From Verrucomicrobiota bacterium (GTDB lineage: Bacteria > Verrucomicrobiota > Kiritimatiellia > JAAZAB01): a DNA stretch of 41,100 nt. Where the stretch lies: assembly GCA_018898455.1 (NCBI GenBank), contig JAHIJO010000112.1:1-41100 (forward strand), read 5' to 3'. A program made the position numbers and the translations under genes. The notes beneath the pieces are model-generated. The model ran no database searches. It was given only the letters and a program-made list of their open reading frames with translations, and was not told where the DNA came from. Positions 1 through 7,598 of the stretch are shown piece after piece; positions within the stretch are counted from its first letter, which is position 1, and each line of letters starts with the position of its first letter.

Positions 1-86
1 ATTAAACAATAAGAGCCGTATGAGTCGAGAGGCTCAAGTACGGTTCCGTGAGGGACTGGGGGTGAGATTCCTCCGGTCTACTCGAC
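1..86 (+). mobile_element. Group II intron, 3' end (domains V and VI)
   Basis: Bases 13-46 form a 34-nt hairpin with every hallmark of group II intron domain V: it opens with GAGCCGTA, closes with TACGGTTC, has a two-base AG bulge on the 3' side and a GAGA (GNRA) tetraloop, and carries the catalytic AGC triad near its 5' end. Bases 47-86 fold as domain VI (GGACTGGGGG pairing with the CCTCCGGTCT stretch), with a candidate branch-point A near base 79, and end in ...CTCGAC, a normal AY-type 3' splice end. The 5' part, including domains I-IV and any reverse transcriptase gene, lies to the left of the window. The exact 3' end is set by family resemblance. Confidence 0.85.
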
Positions 87-120
87 TCGCCACACTGCCG
101 GGGGAGAAACATAATTGGGT

Positions 121-137
121 TGCGGGCATAGCCCGCA
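121..137. other. Perfect 7-bp hairpin in the 3' exon of the intron
   Basis: TGCGGGC and GCCCGCA are separated by a three-base loop (ATA). No T-run follows, so it is a poor intrinsic terminator. It sits about 35 bases after the inferred intron end. Some bacterial group II introns (class C) insert beside hairpins, but those normally lie in the 5' exon, so a link is only a possibility. Confidence 0.4.
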
Positions 138-201
138 TTGGTATATGGGAATAGTAAAATTGATAACTAATACATGTTCGTCTTGAAGGAAGCTTGCTGA
201 A

Positions 202-438
202 ATGAATATTGAGATTGAACGTAACCTTGGAGAGCAACCCATCGCAGGAATCATGGCGGACCATGGTCTAAAGGCGCGAGACCTTGTCGCCAGCTCAACT
301 AAGCAGATCACACACAAGATGGTATCTCGGGCATGCAAAGGCAGAAGGTTGACACATAACGTCCAATACAAACTTCGCGATGCGTTGAATAAATCTACGG
401 GTAAAGCGTATTCCCTGGAGGGACTGTTTACCTACTAA
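202..438 (+). CDS. Small HTH-like protein, 78 aa
   Basis: A 78-residue, basic, mostly helical protein. The stretch from about residue 15 to 60 (IMADHGLKARDLV, then MVSRACKGRRLT) looks like a compact Cro/XRE-style helix-turn-helix in which the second half would be the recognition helix; I see no other domain. The start is supported by an AAGGA motif about 12 bases upstream. It lies just after the group II intron end and converges on opcA. No partner gene is adjacent. A DNA-binding regulator role is inferred from the fold-like pattern only. Confidence 0.65.
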   Translation: MNIEIERNLGEQPIAGIMADHGLKARDLVASSTKQITHKMVSRACKGRRLTHNVQYKLRDALNKSTGKAYSLEGLFTY

Positions 439-486
439 CCAGACCTCTTCTGCTTGATGTCTTCGGTCTTTACGTCCTCCATCCGG

Positions 487-1524
487 TCAATCCTCCAGCG
501 CCGCGGCGGAGGCCAGGGCTGTCTCGAAAATGGCGTCCCGGCCCGAAAACGTCAATTCGTCGCCCAGCAGTTTGTCTTCCGGCGGAAGCACGGCCTTGAC
601 CACGCGGTTCATCGTCTGGGCGTCGAGGACAGACCGGGCTTCGATGGTGCTTTCGTTCCGGCGGGTGACGGTGAACGATTTTTTACCCGCGGCGCAGGTC
701 ATGGCCAGCGATTGGAACGAAACAACAGCGCCGGCGGCGGGAACCAGGGCGATCCATTCGCGGGCCAGCGGATAGCCGCTTTTATCCAGCTGCGCTTTCA
801 ACCATCCGGCTATCAGCAAACCCGTGGAAGTGTCCGCTTCGATCCGGACAGATTGGATGCGGGCCAGGTGATCCCGGCATTCCGGCGAGTCGAAGAATTG
901 GGCGAATATCTGGCGGTAGGGCGTCAGCCGGGCCCAGTTAAGGTCGCTGACGGCGGTTCCCATCCGGCGTGTTTGTTCCACGAAGCGGGCCAGTTGTTTC
1001 ATATCATCGCGGGAATAGGCGGCCGAATCCACGATGACCCGGTTTGCCTGTCCGGCGAAGACGATGAAATCTTTACGATCAAACGGCGGTTTCGGCCACC
1101 AGACGGCCACCGGCAGATCGGAGACAACCAGCGTAGCGGCCATGCTCGGCAGGTTGTCCGCCATGATGCCGCGGCCGGCCAGGCGGATATAATCACAGCA
1201 GACACAGCGCCGGCAGGTTTCGGATTTCTGGCAGATGATGGCGATATCCGCCATGAGTTCCGGCGGATCAATATCGGGTTCCGATGTGATCAGGATCACC
1301 CGGCAGGGATTGTTGCCGATGATGTTCCCGATCACGCCCAGCGCTTCGTCGGTGGCGCGTTCTGAATCGCGGAGTGCAATCAGGTTGGCCACGATGGCCC
1401 GCATGGACATGGGGGTGGCCGAGGATCCTCCGGCCGGCGGCAGGGATATCCATAAACTTTCCAGTTCGCGTTCGATGGCCGCGGGGTCGACGCGTTTCGG
1501 TCCGGCCGCCATGGTGACGCTCAT
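487..1524 (-). CDS. opcA: Glucose-6-phosphate dehydrogenase assembly protein OpcA
   Basis: A 345-residue OpcA-family protein. In cyanobacteria and actinobacteria OpcA assembles or activates glucose-6-phosphate dehydrogenase at the entry to the oxidative pentose phosphate pathway. Family features seen are an N-terminal region with [11 protein letters not shown] (41-51) and NPCRVILI (72-79), and the central VWWPKPP motif (141-147). The cysteine-rich segment at about 99-110 ([15 protein letters not shown]) is also visible. Its ATG overlaps the last bases of zwf (1521-1524), so the two are translationally coupled, which strongly supports the assignment. Length is normal for the family. Confidence 0.92.
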   Translation of the reverse strand: MSVTMAAGPKRVDPAAIERELESLWISLPPAGGSSATPMSMRAIVANLIALRDSERATDEALGVIGNIIGNNPCRVILITSEPDIDPPELMADIAIICQKSETCRRCVCCDYIRLAGRGIMADNLPSMAATLVVSDLPVAVWWPKPPFDRKDFIVFAGQANRVIVDSAAYSRDDMKQLARFVEQTRRMGTAVSDLNWARLTPYRQIFAQFFDSPECRDHLARIQSVRIEADTSTGLLIAGWLKAQLDKSGYPLAREWIALVPAAGAVVSFQSLAMTCAAGKKSFTVTRRNESTIEARSVLDAQTMNRVVKAVLPPEDKLLGDELTFSGRDAIFETALASAAALED

Positions 1525-3056
1525 AACCGCCTCCAGCTTCGTCCGTCGCGGGTCATCAAGTCATCGGCGCTGGCTGGGCCCCAGATTCCGGCCTCGTAAT
1601 TGGGGAAATCCGTGGGGGGCGCAGCCGTCCAGCCTTCAAGAATCGGCATGATGCGCGACCAAGACGTTTCCACCTCGTCAGCGCGGGTAAACAGGGTGGC
1701 GTCGCCAAGCATGCCGTCGAGCAGGAGGCGTTCATAAGCTTCCGGCGGTTCCATGCCGAAGGCTGTCCCGTAATCGAATTCCATCTTCACCGGCCGGATG
1801 TTAATGGCTTGGCCCGGCGCCTTGGAGCTGAACTTGATTGATATACTTTCGTCAGGCTGAATCCGAAGGACCAGCCGGTTGGGATCCATGCCCTCCTGTG
1901 CGTTGCCGAACAGGGCAAGCGGCGCCAGCCGGAATTGAATGGCGATTTCCGTGATCCGTTTCCCCAGCCGTTTTCCCGAACGCAGGTAAAACGGGACGCC
2001 TGCCCAGCGCCAGTTGTCGATATGCCATTTGATGGCGGCAAATGTTTCAGTCGTCGAGGCCTTGGATACGTTGATCTCATTGCGGTATGCCGGCACGAAC
2101 TTGCCGGCGATTGTTCCCAGGCCGTATTGCCCGCGCACGGTGAAGGCGCCGGTTTCCTGCGGCGCAATGACGCGCAGGGAACCCAGGACTTTGACTTTTT
2201 CATCACGCACGGCGTCGGCGTCCATGGACGCCGGCGGCTCCATGGCCACCAGGCTGAGCAACTGCATCATGTGGTTCTGGATCATATCGCGGATGACGCC
2301 GGCGGTTTCATAATATTCGCCGCGCCGTTCAACCCCGACCGATTCCGCGACCGTGATCTGGACATGATCGATGAAGTTGCGGTTCCAGAGCGGTTCAAAG
2401 ATGCCGTTGGCAAACCGGAAGACCAGGATATTCTGAACCGTCTCCTTGCCGAGATAGTGATCGATGCGATAAATTTGATCCTCGTGAAAGACGGCATGAG
2501 CCGCATGATTCAATTGCCGGGCCGTAGTGAGATCGTGACCAAACGGCTTCTCAATGACAATCCGGACCCAGCCTCCGGGTTGGCTCCGGTTCAGTCCGGC
2601 CGCGCCCAGTTGTTCCAGGATGACGGGAAAGAAATCGGGTGCAGTGGCCAGGTAGAACAGGCGGTTGCCGGCCGTGCCGCGCTCGGCATCCAGTCGATCC
2701 AGGAATGCGCCCAGCCGGCGATAGGCGTCCGGCTCATCGAAGTTGCCGGGACAGTAGTCAATATGCCGGCTGAAATCATCCCAGACCGCCGGATCCAAGG
2801 GGCGTTTCCGCGAGAAGTCGTTGATTCCTTCCCGCATCTGCCGGCGGAAATCGTCCGTGGGAATCGGGCGGCGCGCAAAGCCGATAATGGCAAAACTATT
2901 CGGCAACAGTCGTTCCAGCCCCAGGTTATATAAAGCGGGTACCAGTTTGCGCTTGGTCAGATCGCCGGAGGCTCCGAAGATGACGATCGAACACGGCTCC
3001 GGTGTGCGCTGGAGCCGCAATCCCTCGCGCAATGGATTCTGTGTGTTTCGCATCAT
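1521..3056 (-). CDS. zwf: Glucose-6-phosphate 1-dehydrogenase
   Basis: A 511-residue cytoplasmic enzyme oxidising glucose-6-phosphate to 6-phosphogluconolactone with reduction of NAD(P)+. Visible motifs are the nucleotide-binding [10 protein letters not shown] (28-37), EKPFG (169-173) and the active-site RIDHYLGKE (197-205). The reading frame can be opened further upstream through a TTG at 3104, but the ATG at 3056 has an AAGGG ribosome-binding site seven bases before it and gives the usual family length, so I start there; a second ATG follows directly at 3053. It overlaps opcA by four bases in an operon. The next gene upstream on this strand ends about 58 bases away and looks unrelated. Confidence 0.96.
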   Translation of the reverse strand: MMRNTQNPLREGLRLQRTPEPCSIVIFGASGDLTKRKLVPALYNLGLERLLPNSFAIIGFARRPIPTDDFRRQMREGINDFSRKRPLDPAVWDDFSRHIDYCPGNFDEPDAYRRLGAFLDRLDAERGTAGNRLFYLATAPDFFPVILEQLGAAGLNRSQPGGWVRIVIEKPFGHDLTTARQLNHAAHAVFHEDQIYRIDHYLGKETVQNILVFRFANGIFEPLWNRNFIDHVQITVAESVGVERRGEYYETAGVIRDMIQNHMMQLLSLVAMEPPASMDADAVRDEKVKVLGSLRVIAPQETGAFTVRGQYGLGTIAGKFVPAYRNEINVSKASTTETFAAIKWHIDNWRWAGVPFYLRSGKRLGKRITEIAIQFRLAPLALFGNAQEGMDPNRLVLRIQPDESISIKFSSKAPGQAINIRPVKMEFDYGTAFGMEPPEAYERLLLDGMLGDATLFTRADEVETSWSRIMPILEGWTAAPPTDFPNYEAGIWGPASADDLMTRDGRSWRRL

Positions 3057-3114
3057 GAGATAACCCTTGTCAGGATACCCTAGCGGATTGATCCGAAAAT
3101 TCAATTACATTCAA

Positions 3115-3888
3115 TCATGGGCAAGGGCCATTCAGGACGGGCACACGCTCATGACCGAACAAACTCGGGTCTTGTTCCAAGAGGCGCGTTACAAAATTTG
3201 CCATAAGCCGACTGTCGGCCAAGTGACACTTCGCGTTCCCAAAAGAAACGATCCGCATCACCCCGTGTTGAAGGAACAGCGGCTCCAATTTGGCGTAATT
3301 ACGTGAACGATTTCCCTCGTGGCGACGCGAGGGCACGGGGATCACCCGTCCATCGGCGGTTACCACCTCCAAGGGTTGTTCCTCAACCGAAAGCATGCCC
3401 GGAACTCCAAACCATTCCTCCACGCCGTGCAACAGCGTGTTGCATCCGATTCCGGTGCCTATGAACAGGATCTTCCCGTTCCGTTGTACGATCCGTCCCC
3501 AAGGGGACTCCCGGGCGCACGGGGTATTGAAGGTTTCATGACCCGCGATAAACGTTTCAGCATCGCGCCCGAACGCGGCCACGCTGTGCGTGGGATGTAA
3601 AGATCGAAATACGCCCGGACGTTGGCGAAACAATTCGGAGAGAATCCCCACGCAACTGGGCGTGTTCCGGACGCTGAACCGGGGATTCCCAGTCTTGATC
3701 TCGGCGTAGGAAAGCATGGGAAACACCAGGAGCCCTTCGCGGAGATATTCCATCAGCGCGTCGAGGATCCCGTCCGCGCGACCCTCCGTCTCCCCGATCT
3801 TCTTAACCGAGGAATGGACGAGAAGCGTATCGGCGGGCTGAATCCCCATCTCCGCTAAATGCTGTTTCAAATTGTTTTTTGTGTACAT
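3115..3888 (-). CDS. AAC(3)-family N-acetyltransferase
   Basis: A 257-residue member of the Antibiotic_NAT fold (aminoglycoside 3-N-acetyltransferase family), which uses acetyl-CoA. Motifs seen are LLVHSSVKKIG (22-32, the family's CoA-binding N-terminal signature) and HPTHSVAAFG (98-107). A longer frame reaches 3948, but homologues begin close to MYTKNNLKQHL, so I use the ATG at 3888. The family includes chromosomal members with non-drug substrates (for example YokD and FrbF types); nothing here (no integron, no linked resistance gene) argues for real drug resistance. The upstream DNA carries a palindromic repeat. Confidence 0.85.
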   Translation of the reverse strand: MYTKNNLKQHLAEMGIQPADTLLVHSSVKKIGETEGRADGILDALMEYLREGLLVFPMLSYAEIKTGNPRFSVRNTPSCVGILSELFRQRPGVFRSLHPTHSVAAFGRDAETFIAGHETFNTPCARESPWGRIVQRNGKILFIGTGIGCNTLLHGVEEWFGVPGMLSVEEQPLEVVTADGRVIPVPSRRHEGNRSRNYAKLEPLFLQHGVMRIVSFGNAKCHLADSRLMANFVTRLLEQDPSLFGHERVPVLNGPCP

Positions 3889-3964
3889 GGCACTGACCGC
3901 GAAGCGATGGATTCGCGGAAAGCAAAGCGGGAGCGCAGGCTCCCGCACTCCATATCGTTTGTTT

Positions 3965-4000
3965 ACCGTCCGTCAGCCGACGGACTATGCGGCCGTCGGA
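3965..4000. repeat. Palindromic repeat, member of the TCCGTCAGCCGACGGA family
   Basis: The perfectly shared 16-base core TCCGTCAGCCGACGGA lies at 3969-3984, followed by CTATGCGGCCGTCGG, which resembles the TTGTAGCGGCCGTTCG that follows the same core inside bioH at 17.7 kb. The core is itself an inverted repeat. It lies between the acetyltransferase gene and hisF. Confidence 0.65.
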
Positions 4001-4037
4001 ACTCATGGCTACCTTAATAGTTGCCGTTGATAAATAA

Positions 4038-4817
4038 TTACCATTTTTTTCGGACCGGGATGCCGGCGGCGGCAAGTGAGTCCTTGATCCGGCGGATGGT
4101 ATATTCCCCGGTATGGGTCATACTGGCGATAATAGCGGCGTCGGCACAGCCTTCGGTAAATACCTGGACCAGGTGCTCCGGCTTCCCGGCGCCGCCGGAT
4201 GCCACAACCGGAATGCGGACCCTGGTGGCGATCAGCCGGGTCAAGTTGATTTCATACCCGTCCCGTGTGCCATCGGCGTCCACCGAGTTGACCACGATCT
4301 CGCCAGCGCCCAGATCCTGCGACTTGATTGCCCATGCCAGGGCATCCAGTCCCGTGTGTTCCCTAAAACCCCGGATAGTAACTTCATAGCCGCTGGGAAA
4401 ACGGACGGGGTCATTTGCCCGGACGGGGTCCATGCCCAGGACAATACATTGGGAACCGAACGCCCGGGCGCCCTCGGCGATGATTGCCGGGGTTTTGACG
4501 GCCAGCGAGTTGACCGATATCTTTTCGGCGCCCGCCGCCAGCACCCGTGACATATCATCGAGTCCGGTGATGCCGCCGCCGACGGCAAATGGGATGTGAA
4601 TGGCCCGGGCCACGGCTTGAACCAGGCCGATATCTATCGGCCGACATTCGGTAGAGGCCGTGATGTCATAAAATACCAGTTCATCGCAGCCGCCGGCGCT
4701 GTAGGCGGCGGCCATCTCGACCGGATCGCCCAACTCGACATTGTTCTGGAACCGGACGCCCTTGGTGACTTTACCGTCACGGACATCCAGGCAGGGAATG
4801 ATGCGCTTGGTTAACAT
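4038..4817 (-). CDS. hisF: Imidazole glycerol phosphate synthase cyclase subunit HisF
   Basis: A 259-residue TIM-barrel cyclase subunit that converts PRFAR plus ammonia into imidazole glycerol phosphate and AICAR in histidine synthesis. Both catalytic aspartates fall at the classical positions: D11 (IPCLDVRDG) and D130 (CIVLGMD). The phosphate-binding segments AVGGGI (78-83) and VVASGGAG are present. An AGGAA lies about ten bases before the ATG. hisH, the glutaminase partner, lies 250 bases upstream on the same strand, separated by a repeat-bearing gap instead of the usual tight spacing; hisA is not adjacent. Confidence 0.97.
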   Translation of the reverse strand: MLTKRIIPCLDVRDGKVTKGVRFQNNVELGDPVEMAAAYSAGGCDELVFYDITASTECRPIDIGLVQAVARAIHIPFAVGGGITGLDDMSRVLAAGAEKISVNSLAVKTPAIIAEGARAFGSQCIVLGMDPVRANDPVRFPSGYEVTIRGFREHTGLDALAWAIKSQDLGAGEIVVNSVDADGTRDGYEINLTRLIATRVRIPVVASGGAGKPEHLVQVFTEGCADAAIIASMTHTGEYTIRRIKDSLAAAGIPVRKKW

Positions 4818-4920
4818 GATTGATAATTCCTACGGCAAATGATTTTGTGCCATCCTTGATTTTCTGTTAATTCATGGCTCTTTACACCCAAATCTATATA
4901 TGACGACATACGTATTGCGA

Positions 4921-5017
4921 CATTCGGTCATCCTTATCCCGCCGTGGCGGGAGAAGGATCTCGACCTGGCTGAACGTCCTTGAACTTCCTCTCCCGCAGG
5001 TGCGGGATCGGAATGAC
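4921..5017. repeat. Inverted repeat element between hisH and hisF
   Basis: About 97 bases with related ends (CATTCGGTCATCC at the left; CGGAATGAC at the right) and two internal hairpins, CCCGCC/GGCGGG near 4938 and CCCGCA/TGCGGG near 4993. The layout matches the common class of bacterial intergenic repeats that begin with GTCATTCC and contain C/G-rich stems. The remaining bases of the 4818-5068 gap show nothing I can name. Confidence 0.55.
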
Positions 5018-5068
5018 AAACGGTTAAACATGCTGTATTACTTGTATCGCTGTGTGTAAAATCTAAAA

Positions 5069-5689
5069 TCAGATGGGTTTCCACCGGCAAAAGTTTTCCA
5101 ACAGCCGGAGGCCGATCCGCCCCGATTTTTCCGGGTGGAACTGGGTTGCCGCCAGATTGTTCAAGCCCACCACGGAGGCAAACCGGACGCCGGCGTACTC
5201 GGTTTCGCCCAGGATAACCGCGCCGGATGCCGGCGCCGGATAATAGCTGTGCACGAAATAGAATTCACTCCCCTTCGCAATGCCTTCAAAGAGCGGGTGG
5301 GGGCGGGACCACGTCACGGTGTTCCATCCGATCTGGGGCACCTTGTCGCGGGGATTGTCCGGCATGAAACGCCTGACCGTGCCCGGAATGATGCCCAAGC
5401 CCTGGACGCCGCCGTCCTCTTCAAGCGAATCGAAAATGATCTGGGTGCCGAGGCAGATACCGAGAAACGGCATGCCTTTCTGAACGACCGTTCGCAGGGT
5501 CTCGTCCAGGCCCAGGGCGCGAATGCTTTGCATGGCGGCGCCCGCCGATCCCACGCCGGGGAATACCACGCGATCCGCCGCAAGGATCCGGGCCGGATCC
5601 GAGGTGATTTCACACGGCACCTTAAGATGGTCAAAGGCCAACTGGACGCTGGTCAGATTGCCCGCTTTGTAATTGACGATCGCGATCAT
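5069..5689 (-). CDS. hisH: Imidazole glycerol phosphate synthase glutaminase subunit HisH
   Basis: A 206-residue class I glutamine amidotransferase that feeds ammonia to HisF. The catalytic triad is visible: the nucleophile C79 in GICLGTQ, and H185 and E187 in QFHPEKS. The oxyanion-strand region PGVGS (44-48) is also typical. An AAGGAC motif precedes the ATG by about 14 bases. It is upstream of hisF on the same strand, although a 250-base repeat-containing gap separates the two subunits. Confidence 0.97.
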   Translation of the reverse strand: MIAIVNYKAGNLTSVQLAFDHLKVPCEITSDPARILAADRVVFPGVGSAGAAMQSIRALGLDETLRTVVQKGMPFLGICLGTQIIFDSLEEDGGVQGLGIIPGTVRRFMPDNPRDKVPQIGWNTVTWSRPHPLFEGIAKGSEFYFVHSYYPAPASGAVILGETEYAGVRFASVVGLNNLAATQFHPEKSGRIGLRLLENFCRWKPI

Positions 5690-5842
5690 ATCATGATCCC
5701 GTCCTTGCTATGCCAGCTCTTGATATGGAGCGCGGCGATGCATGGCCTCTGTAGTCCATGGCGTCTTACCGGGTTGCCCCGTAGGCCACTACTCCCGGAG
5801 TCGCGTTTCGACACGGATTATTGTGATTTGCCGACAGACTTC

Positions 5843-6058
5843 TTATGCTGGAACAGGGGTTAAACTGAAGACGCGGGCCAACCGGGATGCTCGTTGAATA
5901 TCACCATGCCGTAGGGCCGCACGGACATCATCCAGTTTGTAGGCGTCATCCAGCGACAAGCAGGGCGACCAGTCGTTTTCCGTTTCAATCAATTCGACAT
6001 CAACCTCTGCCGCATACTGTCCCTCGTGAACGAGTTTTGTGTGATGCCTTGTATTCAT
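5843..6058 (-). CDS. Small conserved protein paired with the DUF4258 gene, 71 aa
   Basis: A 71-residue acidic protein starting MNTRHHTKLVHEGQYAAEVDV and continuing with the SLDDAYKLDDVRAALRHGD segment. Its ATG overlaps the stop of the DUF4258 gene (6055-6058), so the two are cotranslated. Size, charge contrast and overlap are those of a toxin-antitoxin module, and this would be the antitoxin-like partner. I recognise no DNA-binding domain in it, so the role is inference. Confidence 0.6.
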   Translation of the reverse strand: MNTRHHTKLVHEGQYAAEVDVELIETENDWSPCLSLDDAYKLDDVRAALRHGDIQRASRLARVFSLTPVPA

Positions 6059-6381
6059 TTCTTTCTCCTCATGGAATCGCTTGTCCATCGTTTTGGATCT
6101 GGCCGGTAGGCTGTCACAACCACAGCCGGAGATACCTGTCCTTTTGGAATACCCCATACCACATGAATCGGGTTCCCATCCCTGTCCCTTTGCAGGACAA
6201 GCACGCACGGCCCTTTCGGAAACTCCGGATAATCTTCCGCAACTCTGCCGTTTGACACATCCGACACGATATCCCTGACAAACAGGCGCTCTTCGGCTAG
6301 TTCATCATAGCCATGTTCCGATATTCTGATTTCCCCTTTCCGAGCCAGATCAACGATCCGGGATCCGGTGAAATGTCTCAT
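6055..6381 (-). CDS. DUF4258-family protein (putative RelE-like toxin)
   Basis: A 108-residue protein with the DUF4258 pattern: an N-terminal helix, ISEHGYDELAEERL, then VRDIVSDVSNGRVAEDYPE, a strand PCVLVLQ, HVVWG and the C-terminal VVVTAYRPDPKRW. DUF4258 proteins are small basic proteins often encoded beside antitoxin-like genes. It overlaps the downstream 71-aa gene by four bases. Growth inhibition has not been shown by anything in the sequence; mRNA-interferase activity is a guess from family context. Confidence 0.75.
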   Translation of the reverse strand: MRHFTGSRIVDLARKGEIRISEHGYDELAEERLFVRDIVSDVSNGRVAEDYPEFPKGPCVLVLQRDRDGNPIHVVWGIPKGQVSPAVVVTAYRPDPKRWTSDSMRRKK

Positions 6382-6791
6382 TCATACCATAATACTAGCG
6401 TGAAAACGACGATTGGTAAATCGTTTCTTGCAGGTAGCCGCTAGTCAGCTATCAGTGGTCATTTTTCCATCTTTCATCCTTTTCTGTCTTTCACCGAACG
6501 TAGGCGCTTTCCGTTTGCGAGCCCGACATGGGGTCACAATGCGTGAGTCCTCACTGATGGTCTTGGCTGTAATGGACTCCGGAAGCATCGCCTTGGGAGA
6601 CGTAACGTGATATTTCCTGTACGAAAGGGAGCATGTATTCAAGTTCCATATGTCATTTCCTCAAGTCCGAACAGAATTAATAGGACAACATTGATAGTCA
6701 AAGGCAATTGCACTTTCGCCTTTAAATACCTGAATCTTCCAAAGAACAATCCTGTCAAATACTTTGTGTCTTGGAGCCTTCGTGGCTGATA
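6382..6791. other. 410-base gap with possible small-gene remnants and an intergenic repeat-like tail
   Basis: No confident gene. On the minus strand 6551-6649 encodes a protein-like 32-residue stretch beginning MELEYMLPFVQEI and ending at a TGA, which may be a small gene or the start of a decayed one. The segment 6730-6790, ending CTTTGTGTCTTGG...CTTCGTGGCTGA, resembles low-complexity intergenic repeats that recur in many environmental genomes; that comparison is from memory. No clear hairpin terminator for purQ is visible. Confidence 0.3.
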
Positions 6792-7598
6792 CTAATGATT
6801 GTCTAGATAGCCCACTGCATTGCGGAATAGTTTTAATCCCAGTCCCTCCTCAGGCAGGGTGCCGTCCAGTTTTTGCCGTTGCCACTGGGGGTGGTTTTCC
6901 GGGAAGAGGTAGGCTTCGGGGTGGGGCATCAGCCCGAAGATACGGCCGGTCGGATCGCAGAGGCCGGCAATGGCGTTCAGCGATCCGTTGGGATTGTCGG
7001 GAAATGTCATGACCGGCGCTCCCGTTGCAGGATCCCCATAACGGCAGGCCACCCCGTGTCCGGCTTCGATCCTTTCCAGCAGGCTCTTGTCGCGGGTGAA
7101 AATCTTGCCTTCTCCATGCCGGATCGGCAAAGGCATCCGGGTCAGGCCGCGGGTGAATATGCAGGGGGATTGCGGCTCAAATCCCAGCGTGACCCAGAAG
7201 TTCTGAAACGTTCCGCAGTCGTTCTGCATCAGGGCTACGGTCTGGGTAAAATATTGGTTGTCCAGGCCGGGCAGGAGGCCGAGCTTGACCATGACCTGGA
7301 AACCGTTACAGACGCCCAGGATCAAATGGCCGCCGGCAATGAACCGCTCCAATTCCTCGCGCAGGTGATGCCGGATGCGCAATGCCAGGACATGCCCGGA
7401 ACCCATGTGATCGCCGAAGGAGAAGCCGCCGATGAACATCAGCGCCTTGAAATCGCGCAGGCGGTCCGGGGCGTCCAGCAGGTCGTGGAGGTGCACCAGT
7501 TGCACCTCGGCGCCGGCCAGTTCCCAGGCGACCCGGGACTCGGCTTCGCAATTGACCCCATAGCCGGTGATGATTAAAACTGAAGGCTTAGATCCCAT
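6792..7598 (-). CDS. purQ: Phosphoribosylformylglycinamidine synthase subunit PurQ
   Basis: A 268-residue glutaminase subunit of FGAM synthase, which supplies ammonia to PurL in the fourth step of purine synthesis. The triad is present: C97 in GVCNGFQ, and H226 and E228 in LMPHPEAY. The GGFSFGDH segment (57-64) is typical. It overlaps purL by 11 bases, so they form a coupled operon. At 268 aa it matches the longer PurQ type found with PurL proteins that carry their own PurS-like domains; no separate purS is seen. Confidence 0.95.
   Translation of the reverse strand: MGSKPSVLIITGYGVNCEAESRVAWELAGAEVQLVHLHDLLDAPDRLRDFKALMFIGGFSFGDHMGSGHVLALRIRHHLREELERFIAGGHLILGVCNGFQVMVKLGLLPGLDNQYFTQTVALMQNDCGTFQNFWVTLGFEPQSPCIFTRGLTRMPLPIRHGEGKIFTRDKSLLERIEAGHGVACRYGDPATGAPVMTFPDNPNGSLNAIAGLCDPTGRIFGLMPHPEAYLFPENHPQWQRQKLDGTLPEEGLGLKLFRNAVGYLDNH

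Noticed and set aside
454..1365. Long plus-strand open frame opposite opcA
   Set aside because: It mirrors the minus-strand opcA codons, has no recognisable family, and its composition is that of an antisense shadow.
3115..3888. Acquired aminoglycoside resistance gene
   Set aside because: The family fits, but there is no mobile or resistance context; chromosomal members often have other substrates.
4921..5017. CRISPR-like repeats in the hisH-hisF gap
   Set aside because: The stems are not direct repeats with regular spacers; it is one inverted-repeat element.
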